64,000 bases of DNA, taken from Albibacterium sp035514885 (GTDB lineage Bacteria; Bacteroidota; Bacteroidia; Sphingobacteriales; Sphingobacteriaceae). The notes under the pieces were generated by a model. That model was not told the DNA's origin. It saw nothing but the letters and a program-made list of their open reading frames with translations, and did not search any database. The stretch spans positions 1 through 64,000 of the forward strand of contig NZ_DATJCH010000012.1 in the NCBI RefSeq assembly GCF_035514885.1. The letters run 5' to 3'. Shown in pieces: positions 8,302 to 17,217 of this stretch (position 1 is its first letter; each line of letters begins with the position of its first letter). Position numbers and translations under genes: made by a program.

Positions 8302-9192
8302 TTATAAGATACCTCGGGTGGTGTTATAGAGTTCATACCAATCTTGATGATCAAGATCGATATTAAAGGCATTGGCAATGTTTTTAATGCGCTTTTCGTC
8401 TGTTGTTCCGATTAATGGAAGAGCGCCGAGTTTGATTAACCACGCTGCTGCTACTGATTCTATGTCGGTATTATACTTTGAGCTTATTTCTTCCAGTTTC
8501 TCACGAACGCGGATAGCCTGGTCATCCTGACCGGTTGCAATTCTTCCATCAGCTAAAGGGGTAGAAGCTAACGGACGCATATAACGTTGTTTAATATAAT
8601 CGACCTGTCCATTATCCATCGCTTGAACATTCAACAGGTTTAGTTCAATATGATTGGTTACAATAGGAGTGTTCAGATAAGTCGCCAGCAGCTGATGCTC
8701 AAATACAGAGAAATTAGCTACACCGATATTTTTAATCTTCCCTGATTTTTTAAGATTTTCCAGGGTTTGAGCGGTAGTCTCTAAGTCTGAAATAGGATCT
8801 AAGTGATCAAGTAAAAATATGTCGATATAGTCTGTCTTTAGCTTCTTCAGTGAGGACTCAACGCTTTTTATAATGTGGTCTCCTGATGTGTTATAATGTT
8901 TGATGCGTGTTTCAGGATCATTTGCATTCGGAGTTTTGAGTCCGCATTTTGTAAATAGAACAACGTCATCTCTTTTTATTGTTTTTTTATAAAGAAGATC
9001 TCCAAAGACCTCTTCACAGTGATAAGCGCCATAGCTGTCTCCATGATCGAAGGTATTGATTCCTAGATCAAGGCATAGGTTTACAATTTTTTCCATGGTA
9101 GAAGAAATATTTTCTACCTCATTCCACCTATAAAACCCGTAAATAGCTGGAGAAACCTTTGGTCCGGCATCACTCAAGTATATTTTCTTCAT
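8302..9192 (-). CDS. Aldo/keto reductase (YdhF-like)
   Basis: A cytoplasmic NADPH-dependent carbonyl reductase of 296 residues with a TIM-barrel fold. The catalytic Asp and Tyr are in F-D-H-G-D-S-Y-G (about residues 48-55), followed by a catalytic Lys in F-T-K-C-G. The middle matches the family signature with D-I-F-L-L-D-H-L-D and I-G-V-A-N-F-S. It resembles E. coli YdhF-type reductases in lacking the long loop of larger members. The substrate is unknown. It is transcribed alone; its stop is 13 bp from that of the convergent PLP enzyme. Confidence 0.9.
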   Translation of the reverse strand: MKKIYLSDAGPKVSPAIYGFYRWNEVENISSTMEKIVNLCLDLGINTFDHGDSYGAYHCEEVFGDLLYKKTIKRDDVVLFTKCGLKTPNANDPETRIKHYNTSGDHIIKSVESSLKKLKTDYIDIFLLDHLDPISDLETTAQTLENLKKSGKIKNIGVANFSVFEHQLLATYLNTPIVTNHIELNLLNVQAMDNGQVDYIKQRYMRPLASTPLADGRIATGQDDQAIRVREKLEEISSKYNTDIESVAAAWLIKLGALPLIGTTDEKRIKNIANAFNIDLDHQDWYELYNTTRGIL

Positions 9193-9291
9193 GATACAAT
9201 TGTTATTAAATTATGGATCATTATATATTAACGATCCGTTAACGAAATTAATAAAATGTGCTCATGTTAAGGAATAAACTTGTGTTAATCG

Positions 9292-10653
9292 TTAAAAGAT
9301 TTTAGAATAGTTGATGGATGCCTTGCCATTTTCTTCATGTATCCAAGCAACAAGTACCTGATCGTTTAGGGGTGTAATAACCGCGTGATGATCGGGATAT
9401 TTCCCATCTGTTACTTTAACAGTCTCTGTCTTGTTTCCATTTTCAATAAGCTGAAGAACTATTTGTGCTTTACCCACTTCTGCCATAGCTGAATGATCCA
9501 TCTTCATATCTGCAGTATCCATGTTCATATCCATGCTTGCATGTTGCATCTTCATGTTTGAATGTGAATTAGACGAATGCGCATCATTTCCTGACATTGT
9601 ATGCGAAGTTTCTTCTGCATTTTCTTCATATACCACTGCCAGTTTATCTTTAGCGAAAGCAGTCATTTGCGGGTGTCTTCCTTTGATACTGAGTAAAGAG
9701 CGAGTCTTGAAATTCTCCGATAAGTTTGGAGAAGAAGTATAATATAGACCCGCGCCTCCTCCAGCGGTAAACCATACTGCATTTACCTGTTGGTTGATTA
9801 CTGCAAGGCTTGGGCCGGTATGCGGACAGCCTTCAATCTGCCAGTTATCTTCACTAATTGGCTTTGTATTTGAAAAGGTTTTTCCATTGTCATCAGAAGC
9901 GAGATAAACCATATCTCTAACTTGTTTTCCAAACATCTTGCTTGGGAAAGCAAGACTTCTATAGGCGATATGGATATTGCCTAAATCATCAGAAAGGATA
10001 TTTGTTCTACAGCATTCGCAAGTGTTCTTATCTAAAAGGGTATCCATTCCGAAGCTGGTACCCGTTGTTTTTGCGAAGAATAGGGCAGATCCTTCTTCAG
10101 ATGTGCCAAATCGCCCATCTAACCAAACTGCTGCCAGTTCTCCATCTTTCAAGGTTGCTATATCAAAGAAGCTATGGCTTGTATTCTGCGAGGTATCTGA
10201 GTGGATGATTTTTTCTTCTGACCAGCTTTTACCATTATCTGTAGAAACACTGTAGTAAACTGCTCCAGCAAAAGAGTTTAAGGGACTCTCTATCCTTTTC
10301 CCGAAAATAGCGAAAATAGTACCATCAGCTTTAAAAGCAACCTTTCCCATGCTCTCTGGCGATGTACTTAAGTCGGCAGAAGTCGGGATGGTTATAACCT
10401 CGCCAAATGTATTATCGCTTTCATTATATATCGCATATTTTAATCGGTATACTGAATCAGAAGGATCTTTGGAAGTCCAGCACATCACTATATTCCCATT
10501 CTGATCTTTTGTAAGATAAGGGTTAATGGCATCGGCACTTTCATTATCTATGGCTTTTATATCCATACTTTTTTCTTTATTCTGCTCGCATGATGCAAGC
10601 AGAATAAGGAAAAAAGAAGCAACGATTAATTGAATTGTATGTTTCATTTTCAT
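9292..10653 (-). CDS. Sialidase-fold (BNR-repeat) lipoprotein with Met/His-rich segment
   Basis: A 453-residue protein with a lipobox (L-L-A-S-C, Cys22), so it is membrane-anchored and exported. Asp-box-like turns such as S-x-D-N-G-K-S-W and S-D-D-N-G-K-T-F indicate a beta-propeller as in sialidases, although sialidase activity is doubtful. Two features point to metal binding. A C-E-C-C cluster (Cys212, 214, 215) is followed by G-C-P-H-T-G-P (about 275-281). Residues 350-390 hold nine Met and five His in patterns such as M-K-M, M-D-M-N-M-D and M-K-M-D-H, typical of periplasmic copper-binding segments. It is the last gene of the unit with the TonB receptor and the small Cys protein. Copper handling is my inference. 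Confidence 0.75.
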   Translation of the reverse strand: MKMKHTIQLIVASFFLILLASCEQNKEKSMDIKAIDNESADAINPYLTKDQNGNIVMCWTSKDPSDSVYRLKYAIYNESDNTFGEVITIPTSADLSTSPESMGKVAFKADGTIFAIFGKRIESPLNSFAGAVYYSVSTDNGKSWSEEKIIHSDTSQNTSHSFFDIATLKDGELAAVWLDGRFGTSEEGSALFFAKTTGTSFGMDTLLDKNTCECCRTNILSDDLGNIHIAYRSLAFPSKMFGKQVRDMVYLASDDNGKTFSNTKPISEDNWQIEGCPHTGPSLAVINQQVNAVWFTAGGGAGLYYTSSPNLSENFKTRSLLSIKGRHPQMTAFAKDKLAVVYEENAEETSHTMSGNDAHSSNSHSNMKMQHASMDMNMDTADMKMDHSAMAEVGKAQIVLQLIENGNKTETVKVTDGKYPDHHAVITPLNDQVLVAWIHEENGKASINYSKIF

Positions 10654-10671
10654 TATGATTTAATTCTTTTT

Positions 10672-12978
10672 TTACAATAGGTATTTTATACTAAGACCCG
10701 CATAACCGTTTCTTTCAGGAGAAGGGTTGTAGTAAGCAGGAGCAGCACCTCCAAAACCAGTTGCATTTAACGATAGAATAGAACTGTATTTTTTGTTTAA
10801 TAGGTTATCTATCCCTCCATACACATCTACAACAAATGCCTTGTTTAGCTGTTTCTTGAATCCAATTTTTGTGTTTATAATGTGATAAGACGGATGATAA
10901 TCTATGTTAGCGTCATTTAATGGAGTTTTATCATTGTAAAAATAACTACCATAAAAATACAATCCTAATTTTGTTTCCAAGTCTAATCCCGCCATAACAA
11001 CCCAAGGTGCAATACCAGTAAGTTCGTTACCATCGTAATTTGCTATGATCTCATCACTAGCATTAAGCTTTTTGTAATCATCAAATTTGAAATCAGAATA
11101 GGTTATCGCTGTAAATGGGCGCAGGCTGGTAATGATGTTATTATTTTCCTCGTTTAAAAGCTGATAAGACAAAGCAAGCTCTACACCATTATGAATGGTT
11201 TTTCCAGAATTATTATAGATTGTAATGCCTTGTTGAACCGATTGAGCAATTAACTCACCTTTCATGTCCATTTTGAAGAGTGAGAGGTCATAGGCAAGTT
11301 TTGACTTTAAGAGATTACCCTTTGCATTTATTTCATAGTTTATGGCTTTCTCTGCTTGAATGGTAGAATTAATAAGACCATCGACGTCCTTTATTTCAGA
11401 ACTTGAGGGAGGAGAGAAGCCTGAACTGACACTTCCATGCAAACTTAATACATCGCTAAATGTATGGCTTATCGCTATCCGTGGTGAGACTTGCGGATCG
11501 AATTTCTTAGAGCCACTTTGTGTGCTATTCAAATAGTTTTTAATGTTATAATTTAAGCTATTATAACTTAATCCAACTATAAAATCAGTGTTTTCGCTTA
11601 ACTCTGTGATTGATTGATAGAACAAAGAAAAGTTATTGTTGTCATAATCAATGGTAGAGTTAATAGCACCTTCTTTGCCTTGATTGTTCACAAATTGAGA
11701 CCCTTTAGTAATTCCATTATTGTATTCTGCCCCCAGAGTAAACTGCGTAGGAAGCACAGGAAAATCTGCTTTGTAAGTAAACCGGGTTCTTCCTCCGTAA
11801 CTTTGATAATAATTTCGAAGATAAGCATAGGGTAGAGGATGATCAAGATCATAAAAATAGGTAAAAACGCTGCTGCTATTCGAGAATTGACTGTTGAATT
11901 GATAGCGTTGGCCCAAGCCAATCCTTGTCCAGTTCTGATATCTTCCAGCTTGTTTATCTAAATTTGAAGCATTTGCCTGAGTAGGGTCTGCATTAACCTG
12001 GTCTAGCGTCAAACCTCCCGGTATTTGTGAATGTTGAGTTGTCCGATTTAAAAGTACAGTTATAATACGCTTGTCGCTCGGGAAAAGTTGAAAGTTAGCG
12101 GTTATAAATCGGCGCATATCGCTACTGTGCTCTCTATAACCATCATATTCCTGCCATCCTACAGATACATAGCTGTTCATTTTATCACCACCATTTCGGT
12201 AAGTTGTCGCAAAACGGTGCAGATTGTATGAGCCCACTTGTCCGCTCATTTCAATACTTTGTTCTTGATATGGAGATCGTTGTAATTGAAAGTTGATAAC
12301 ACCACCTACTCCTGCCCCGTAAATGCTGGATGCCGGACCTTTAATTATCTCAGCTCGCCCGATACTATTTATATCCAAAGCTTCAATACGTGTTGTTCCA
12401 TCCGCTTCCGTAACCGGAATTTCATTAACATATATTTTAATATTTCGAATCCCATAGCTTGCACGAACTCCATTTCCTCGAATAGAAATTCTAGCTTCAG
12501 AGAGCGTACTTTGCTCCATTTTGACACCTGGAATTGAATTTAGTGCCGGTTGTATAGAAAGGCCATTTCCTCTTTCTATGTTTTTTGTAGTAATTAATCC
12601 AATTGAACCTGCAGTTTCTTTATTGCTTCGGCCTTCATTGAATCCGGTTACTCTAACTTCACTTAAGTTAATAGCATCTTCCTCTAATTGAATATTGAGG
12701 TCTGTATTATTTTGATCGATTGTAACCCATTGAGTTTTGTATCCAAGCATAAGGACTTGAATAAGGCTATCGGCTGAATTTAAGTTAATACTGAAATAGC
12801 CACCCTGTTCTGATTGAGCAAGTAATGCATCAGCTTGATTTTTGATTGTGACTCCAACCAAAGGCTGTCGGGTTTGTGAGTCGTAAATATGTCCTGTAAT
12901 GATTCCATCTTGTGCATTCGCTGAAATTGAAAGCACCACAAAAGTCATCAACAGATAATAGTATCTGAAAGATTTCAT
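10672..12978 (-). CDS. TonB-dependent outer-membrane receptor, putative metal uptake
   Basis: A 768-residue receptor. It has a signal peptide (1-22), a carboxypeptidase-like beta-sandwich (about 24-105), a plug domain (about 110-235, with I-P-G-V-K and I-K-G-P-A-S-S-I-Y-G-A-G-V-G-G-V-I-N-F) and a 22-strand barrel ending in a C-terminal hydrophobic strand. The plug resembles FecA/OprC-like small-ligand transporters rather than SusC glycan receptors: it is shorter than SusC and no susD lies nearby. It starts 105 bp after the small Cys protein, and the Met/His-rich lipoprotein starts 18 bp after it. That context suggests import of a metal, most simply copper, but the ligand is not proven. Confidence 0.9.
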   Translation of the reverse strand: MKSFRYYYLLMTFVVLSISANAQDGIITGHIYDSQTRQPLVGVTIKNQADALLAQSEQGGYFSINLNSADSLIQVLMLGYKTQWVTIDQNNTDLNIQLEEDAINLSEVRVTGFNEGRSNKETAGSIGLITTKNIERGNGLSIQPALNSIPGVKMEQSTLSEARISIRGNGVRASYGIRNIKIYVNEIPVTEADGTTRIEALDINSIGRAEIIKGPASSIYGAGVGGVINFQLQRSPYQEQSIEMSGQVGSYNLHRFATTYRNGGDKMNSYVSVGWQEYDGYREHSSDMRRFITANFQLFPSDKRIITVLLNRTTQHSQIPGGLTLDQVNADPTQANASNLDKQAGRYQNWTRIGLGQRYQFNSQFSNSSSVFTYFYDLDHPLPYAYLRNYYQSYGGRTRFTYKADFPVLPTQFTLGAEYNNGITKGSQFVNNQGKEGAINSTIDYDNNNFSLFYQSITELSENTDFIVGLSYNSLNYNIKNYLNSTQSGSKKFDPQVSPRIAISHTFSDVLSLHGSVSSGFSPPSSSEIKDVDGLINSTIQAEKAINYEINAKGNLLKSKLAYDLSLFKMDMKGELIAQSVQQGITIYNNSGKTIHNGVELALSYQLLNEENNNIITSLRPFTAITYSDFKFDDYKKLNASDEIIANYDGNELTGIAPWVVMAGLDLETKLGLYFYGSYFYNDKTPLNDANIDYHPSYHIINTKIGFKKQLNKAFVVDVYGGIDNLLNKKYSSILSLNATGFGGAAPAYYNPSPERNGYAGLSIKYLL

Positions 12979-13083
12979 TAAATTTTATATAGCGGGATTA
13001 TATCCCTAGCATGAGAGTATAGGCCATAGACTATCTATAAGATATAAGTCTTGTGACGTTGATTATAATGTGGATAAATGAAA

Positions 13084-13473
13084 TTATCCTATTAAAATGC
13101 TAGGATTGATCTTGGGAGGGTGGAAAATTGTTGCTGGCTGTATAGGAAGGTCGAAAGGCATTTCTGTAGCAGTAAAGACTTTTACATACGTAAAGGGAGT
13201 TATTAAAACAACCTTTTGAGTAATGAAAGCTTCCTGGTAGTTACCTTTCTTTTGATCCTGCGTGTTATTTTTCTCCTTTTCCTGAGCCTGTTGAATCTTC
13301 TTTGCCAGATAACATTGTCCGTTACAATGTAATTCAGGCATGTCTATATTCTCACAAAGGGTAGTAGAAATATAATCACGATTAAGCTCGAAGCCAGCAT
13401 AAATAAAGAACCTGCTAAAACTAGAGGTCATTAATGCGAAGATTAGCATAAAAGCTATTTGACTGCGAAACAT
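13084..13473 (-). CDS. Small exported or membrane-anchored cysteine protein (C-N-G-Q-C motif)
   Basis: A 129-residue protein with one N-terminal hydrophobic segment (about residues 3-28). A C-x9-C-x3-C pattern follows: Cys40 in T-L-C-E-N, then L-H-C-N-G-Q-C (His49, Cys50, Cys54) and Y-L-A-K-K. A charged, coiled-coil-like QE/K stretch comes next, then a variable tail. Small proteins with this E-L-x-C-x-G-x-C-x-L-x-K pattern commonly precede TonB receptor genes in Bacteroidota, as here. The Cys/His cluster could bind Cu or haem; no function is established to my knowledge. It is the first gene of the three-gene unit. Confidence 0.65.
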   Translation of the reverse strand: MFRSQIAFMLIFALMTSSFSRFFIYAGFELNRDYISTTLCENIDMPELHCNGQCYLAKKIQQAQEKEKNNTQDQKKGNYQEAFITQKVVLITPFTYVKVFTATEMPFDLPIQPATIFHPPKINPSILIG

Positions 13474-13477
13474 GTAA

Positions 13478-13485
13478 CAAATGTA
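13478..13485 (-). promoter_or_regulatory. -7 promoter element TACATTTG before the Cys-protein operon
   Basis: An exact TAnnTTTG match on the minus strand, only 4 nt before the assigned ATG (13473). If used, the mRNA would be leaderless or translation would start at a later Met such as residue 9 or 15. Confidence 0.45.
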
Positions 13486-13591
13486 AGACTAAAATGAATA
13501 TGTGGATAATTAATTTAAGTTTTTTTGAAAGTTTTTAATAAGAAATGGGATTACACAGACAATTATGAATTAAACGTTCTTTTTCCACTCA

Positions 13592-15328
13592 TTAACCTAT
13601 CAACCGCTTCATCAAATGATCTGCAGGGGTTACTTCTCCAGAATTAATGAAGAATATTTCATCAGCATTTTCTATTGTATTTAATCGGTGGGCTATAATA
13701 ACGCGAGTTGTACTTTCGGGTAATTTTTTAAGAATTTTTTCCAGTAATTGCTCTGTTACGGTGTCAATATTAGCTGTTGCTTCATCCAGGATCAGTATTT
13801 CTGGATTTCTTAAAACAGCACGCATAAATGCAATTACCTGCCTTTGACCCAAGCTGATGCTATCTCCACTTGAAAGAACTTTAGTTTCAAGGCCGCTTTC
13901 AAAAATTGCTAGTAATTCACCTAAGCCGGAGGTTCGGATTAATTCAGTTAGCTGTTCACTGTTATAATTCGAGTAAGTTTCGTTTCCGTAAAGAATATTA
14001 TCTTGTATGGTTCCACTAAATAGAAAAGGCTCTTGGAGAATGAAACCAATCTTTTGTGAGCGATCTTTTGGTTTATAAGATCTAATATCTTTGCCTTCCA
14101 GCAGAACAATTCCTTCTGTAGGATCATATAAACGTGCCATCAGTGATGCAGTCGTAGTTTTACCTCCACCTGTCGGACCTACCAATGCATAGGTTTTACC
14201 ACGTTCTAATTTTAGGTTGATATCATGTAATATTTTCTTCCCATTTGGATAGGCAAAAGAAACATTTCTAAATTCTAGCAAAGAGCTCGAGGACTCTTGA
14301 ACGCTGTTCTCAGAAATAACCAAATTGCTTTCTAAAGAAAGTATTTGAGATATCCGATCCCAGCCCGCCATTGCTACTTGAAATGTAGACCAGAGCGTAG
14401 CGAGCTGCCTTAAAGGATTGTATAAATTGACAGCATAAGAGAGGTAACTCACCAATAAACCGATTGTAAATTCACCAATAGAAATCAAATAAATTCCATA
14501 GGCCAAAACAATTAATTGGGCAATACTTGAGAATAAACCATAAACAGGCAGGAAAATATTATTGGCTAATCCGGCTCCAACAGCTGCACTGTAGTTCTCC
14601 TGATTGCTTTCTTTAAACCGATTGCGGAAATAATCCCGGCGATTAAATGCAATGATAACTTTAAAGTTATTGAGACTTTCCTGTATTTCAGCACTCATAC
14701 CCCCAATGCTTTTAAGTGTAGCCGCATTTTTTCTTTTTACCCATGGAGAAACAAGTTGAGTGAAAATTAATATCAATATTGCCGGTAAAAGTGTTGCCAG
14801 CCCAAGCTTGAAATTGATTGATAGTAAAAATATACTTGCGCCTGTCATCATCGCAATGCTGCTAATAAACTGCATGAGCGATTGCGAGAAAAACTGGTTT
14901 AGCTTGTCGGTATCATTATTAACACGTGAAATAAGATCGCCGGCTTTATTCTGATTAAAGAAAGCTACCGGTAACAATTGAAGCTTGTTGAATATAGCGT
15001 TTCGCAGCGTATATAATAACCGTTGTCCGATGCTACCCATTAGTGTGGTTTGCAGGTATTTGGTAAACAAGGCCCCGATGTACATAGCCAGTAAAACTCC
15101 TGAAAACACCAATACTCCATGGTAATCTTTTGTTACCACGTGTTTATCAATGGTATAACCTATTATAAAAGGAGCAAAGAGGTTAAGGCTGGCATCTGTC
15201 AGGATGGTGAAGAAGGCTATTATCAGATTCTTCTTTTCGTGAGCTATTAATTTTAAGAGGCTTTTTAACCCGGCATAAGTCGATTTCTTTTTCTCTTGTT
15301 CAAAAAGTTCGTTCAGATTATAATTCAT
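13592..15328 (-). CDS. Heterodimeric ABC exporter, subunit with catalytic Glu
   Basis: A 578-residue half-transporter: membrane domain 1-320, ATPase 345-575. Walker A is G-P-T-G-G-G-K-T-T, Walker B is I-L-I-L-D-E-A with the catalytic Glu, and the H-loop A-H-R-L is intact. The signature, however, is I-S-L-G-Q instead of L-S-G-G-Q. The start codon overlaps the end of the upstream partner gene by 11 bp, which implies translational coupling. The intact Walker B and degenerate signature complement the partner exactly, as in TM287/288- and LmrCD-type exporters. Substrate unknown; multidrug or lipid export is typical for the class. Confidence 0.9.
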   Translation of the reverse strand: MNYNLNELFEQEKKKSTYAGLKSLLKLIAHEKKNLIIAFFTILTDASLNLFAPFIIGYTIDKHVVTKDYHGVLVFSGVLLAMYIGALFTKYLQTTLMGSIGQRLLYTLRNAIFNKLQLLPVAFFNQNKAGDLISRVNNDTDKLNQFFSQSLMQFISSIAMMTGASIFLLSINFKLGLATLLPAILILIFTQLVSPWVKRKNAATLKSIGGMSAEIQESLNNFKVIIAFNRRDYFRNRFKESNQENYSAAVGAGLANNIFLPVYGLFSSIAQLIVLAYGIYLISIGEFTIGLLVSYLSYAVNLYNPLRQLATLWSTFQVAMAGWDRISQILSLESNLVISENSVQESSSSLLEFRNVSFAYPNGKKILHDINLKLERGKTYALVGPTGGGKTTTASLMARLYDPTEGIVLLEGKDIRSYKPKDRSQKIGFILQEPFLFSGTIQDNILYGNETYSNYNSEQLTELIRTSGLGELLAIFESGLETKVLSSGDSISLGQRQVIAFMRAVLRNPEILILDEATANIDTVTEQLLEKILKKLPESTTRVIIAHRLNTIENADEIFFINSGEVTPADHLMKRLIG

Positions 15329-17054
15329 AGTTGCTGGTGCTTTTTTGTGAATTAGAAATCTGTACGTATTCGGGGCTTGTAGTCATTAACTCCTGATGCG
15401 TACCCGTTGCAATTATTTCGCCTTCCATTAGTAAGATAATCTGATCGTATTTTTCTATGGATGAAATTTTCTGAGTTACCGATATCAAGGTTAAATCCGG
15501 GTAGTTGCTTTGGATATTTGATAGTATTTTGCTTTCAGTCTGATTGTCTACCCGCGCCGTAAAATCATCCAGCAATAATATTCTTGGATTTACAGCTAAG
15601 GCACGAGCCAGCATAATCCTTTGTTTCTGACCACCTGAAAGGCTTGATCCACGTTCAGAAACAATTGTATTTAATTTATCAGGCAGTGCGTCGATAAAAT
15701 TATTTAATTCAGCTGTATCAATTGCCTTTTTTAAGGACTCATCCGTTACCTGATCGCTAAAAGCGATGTTTTCACGAATGCTCATATTGAAGATAATGCT
15801 ATCTTGAAAAACGAAACCAACCTGACTGTGGAAAGCTTCGGAGTTATACTCGTCTATACGATGGTCGTCGAATTCGACCCTTCCAGAATCCGGTTGTATT
15901 AATCCCGTAAGCAGATAAAGCAACTGAGATTTCCCTGCTGCAGTCGGACCTATAACTGCAGTTTTAGATCCCGGTTTAATGGAGAACGAAACATTCTTCA
16001 ATGCAGGTTTCTGGCCGTAGCTTACATTAATAGCATTCAACTCAATCTTACCCTTTAAAGTGCTGGTTATTGTACCGCTTTCTTCTAAGGGCTGAGCTTC
16101 AATAATATTACTAATACGTTCATACGAAGCACTAGCTTGTGCTATTACGTTGCTCATAAAACCGATAACGAGTATCGGAAAAATCAAAAGAGCCAGGTAG
16201 CTGTTAAAAGCAGCAAAATCTCCTAAACTCATATCGCCATTAATTACAAATTTACCTCCAAGCAATAGAATAGCCAGTCCTGCCAGGTTAGCTGTGAAAA
16301 TAATTAAAGGAATCAGTCCGGCGAAGAGACGAAGAATTGCCAACCCGAAATCTTTAGCCTTTGTATTTGCTTCCAGAAACTTATCATACTCTAGCTGTTG
16401 AGAGTTAATTACCCGAATAATTGCTGAACCCAAGATACTTTCACTGATAACTTTGTTAAGCCAGTCGATCACTGCCCTGCTTTGAATAAATAATGTCCTT
16501 ACCTTTCCGAGAACCAAATAGAAAGTAATTCCAAGAATGGGGATGATGGCGAGAACAACCAAAGCGAGTTTCCAGTCGATGGAAAGCAATAAAATACTTG
16601 CTCCAACAATAATAAACAAGGATGATGCGAGTGATACAATAGCCTGAGAAACAAATGTTTTAATTGAATCTACATCGGCAGTCAGATTAGTTAACAGTTT
16701 TGATGGATTTGCTGTTTCGATAAAAGCAAAGCTTTGTTCAGATATCCGATCAGAAAGCCTGGCTCGTAAATCTCGCGCTACCCGTTCAGAGGCATAGGTT
16801 TGAATAATGCTTTGTAAATAAGTGAGGATAAATACAATGATGATAATAATTGAGAACTGTATAATTAAGGATTGGAATACAAAGGTCCCGTTTTCATAAT
16901 CATCTATGCCATCACCGATAATTTTAGGTATCCATAAATTAAGCACATTGCTAAGTAAAGAAAGCAATATCAGCAGAAAGATCATTCCTGAATAAGGCTT
17001 TAATAGCTTAAACATACTTGAATTACCTTTTTTCTTACTTCTTTCTTGCTCCAT
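15318..17054 (-). CDS. Heterodimeric ABC exporter, subunit with degenerate ATP site
   Basis: A 578-residue half-transporter: membrane domain 1-325, ATPase 345-570. The signature L-S-G-G-Q is perfect, but the Walker B motif ends in L-L-L-D-D, so Asp replaces the catalytic Glu. The H-loop histidine is Gln (S-V-T-Q-K). The Walker A lysine is kept (G-P-T-A-A-G-K-S). Its own Walker A/B would pair with the partner's altered signature to give the non-hydrolytic site, and its good signature completes the partner's active site. It is the first gene of the pair; a TATATTTG promoter element lies upstream. Confidence 0.9.
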   Translation of the reverse strand: MEQERSKKKGNSSMFKLLKPYSGMIFLLILLSLLSNVLNLWIPKIIGDGIDDYENGTFVFQSLIIQFSIIIIIVFILTYLQSIIQTYASERVARDLRARLSDRISEQSFAFIETANPSKLLTNLTADVDSIKTFVSQAIVSLASSLFIIVGASILLLSIDWKLALVVLAIIPILGITFYLVLGKVRTLFIQSRAVIDWLNKVISESILGSAIIRVINSQQLEYDKFLEANTKAKDFGLAILRLFAGLIPLIIFTANLAGLAILLLGGKFVINGDMSLGDFAAFNSYLALLIFPILVIGFMSNVIAQASASYERISNIIEAQPLEESGTITSTLKGKIELNAINVSYGQKPALKNVSFSIKPGSKTAVIGPTAAGKSQLLYLLTGLIQPDSGRVEFDDHRIDEYNSEAFHSQVGFVFQDSIIFNMSIRENIAFSDQVTDESLKKAIDTAELNNFIDALPDKLNTIVSERGSSLSGGQKQRIMLARALAVNPRILLLDDFTARVDNQTESKILSNIQSNYPDLTLISVTQKISSIEKYDQIILLMEGEIIATGTHQELMTTSPEYVQISNSQKSTSNYEL

Positions 17055-17117
17055 CTTATTAGTTCGGATGCTCTCTTTCAGACTTTCTTTCTGCTATTTT
17101 TGTTACAAATAGGATTA

Positions 17118-17125
17118 CAAATATA
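17118..17125 (-). promoter_or_regulatory. -7 promoter element TATATTTG for the ABC pair
   Basis: Exact TAnnTTTG match on the minus strand, 63 bp before the start of the first ABC gene. Confidence 0.5.
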
Positions 17126-17217
17126 AACGCATGTTTGCTTTTTTAAGGTTAATGCAATTTATTTTTTACTCAAAATATATTCCGGTTGCGCAAAACGAAT
17201 GGATACTATTCATTCCC

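Noticed and set aside
9942..10255. Overlapping plus-strand frames opposite the Met/His lipoprotein gene
   Set aside because: They are shadows of a gene with lipobox and domain evidence and show no signal or motif themselves.
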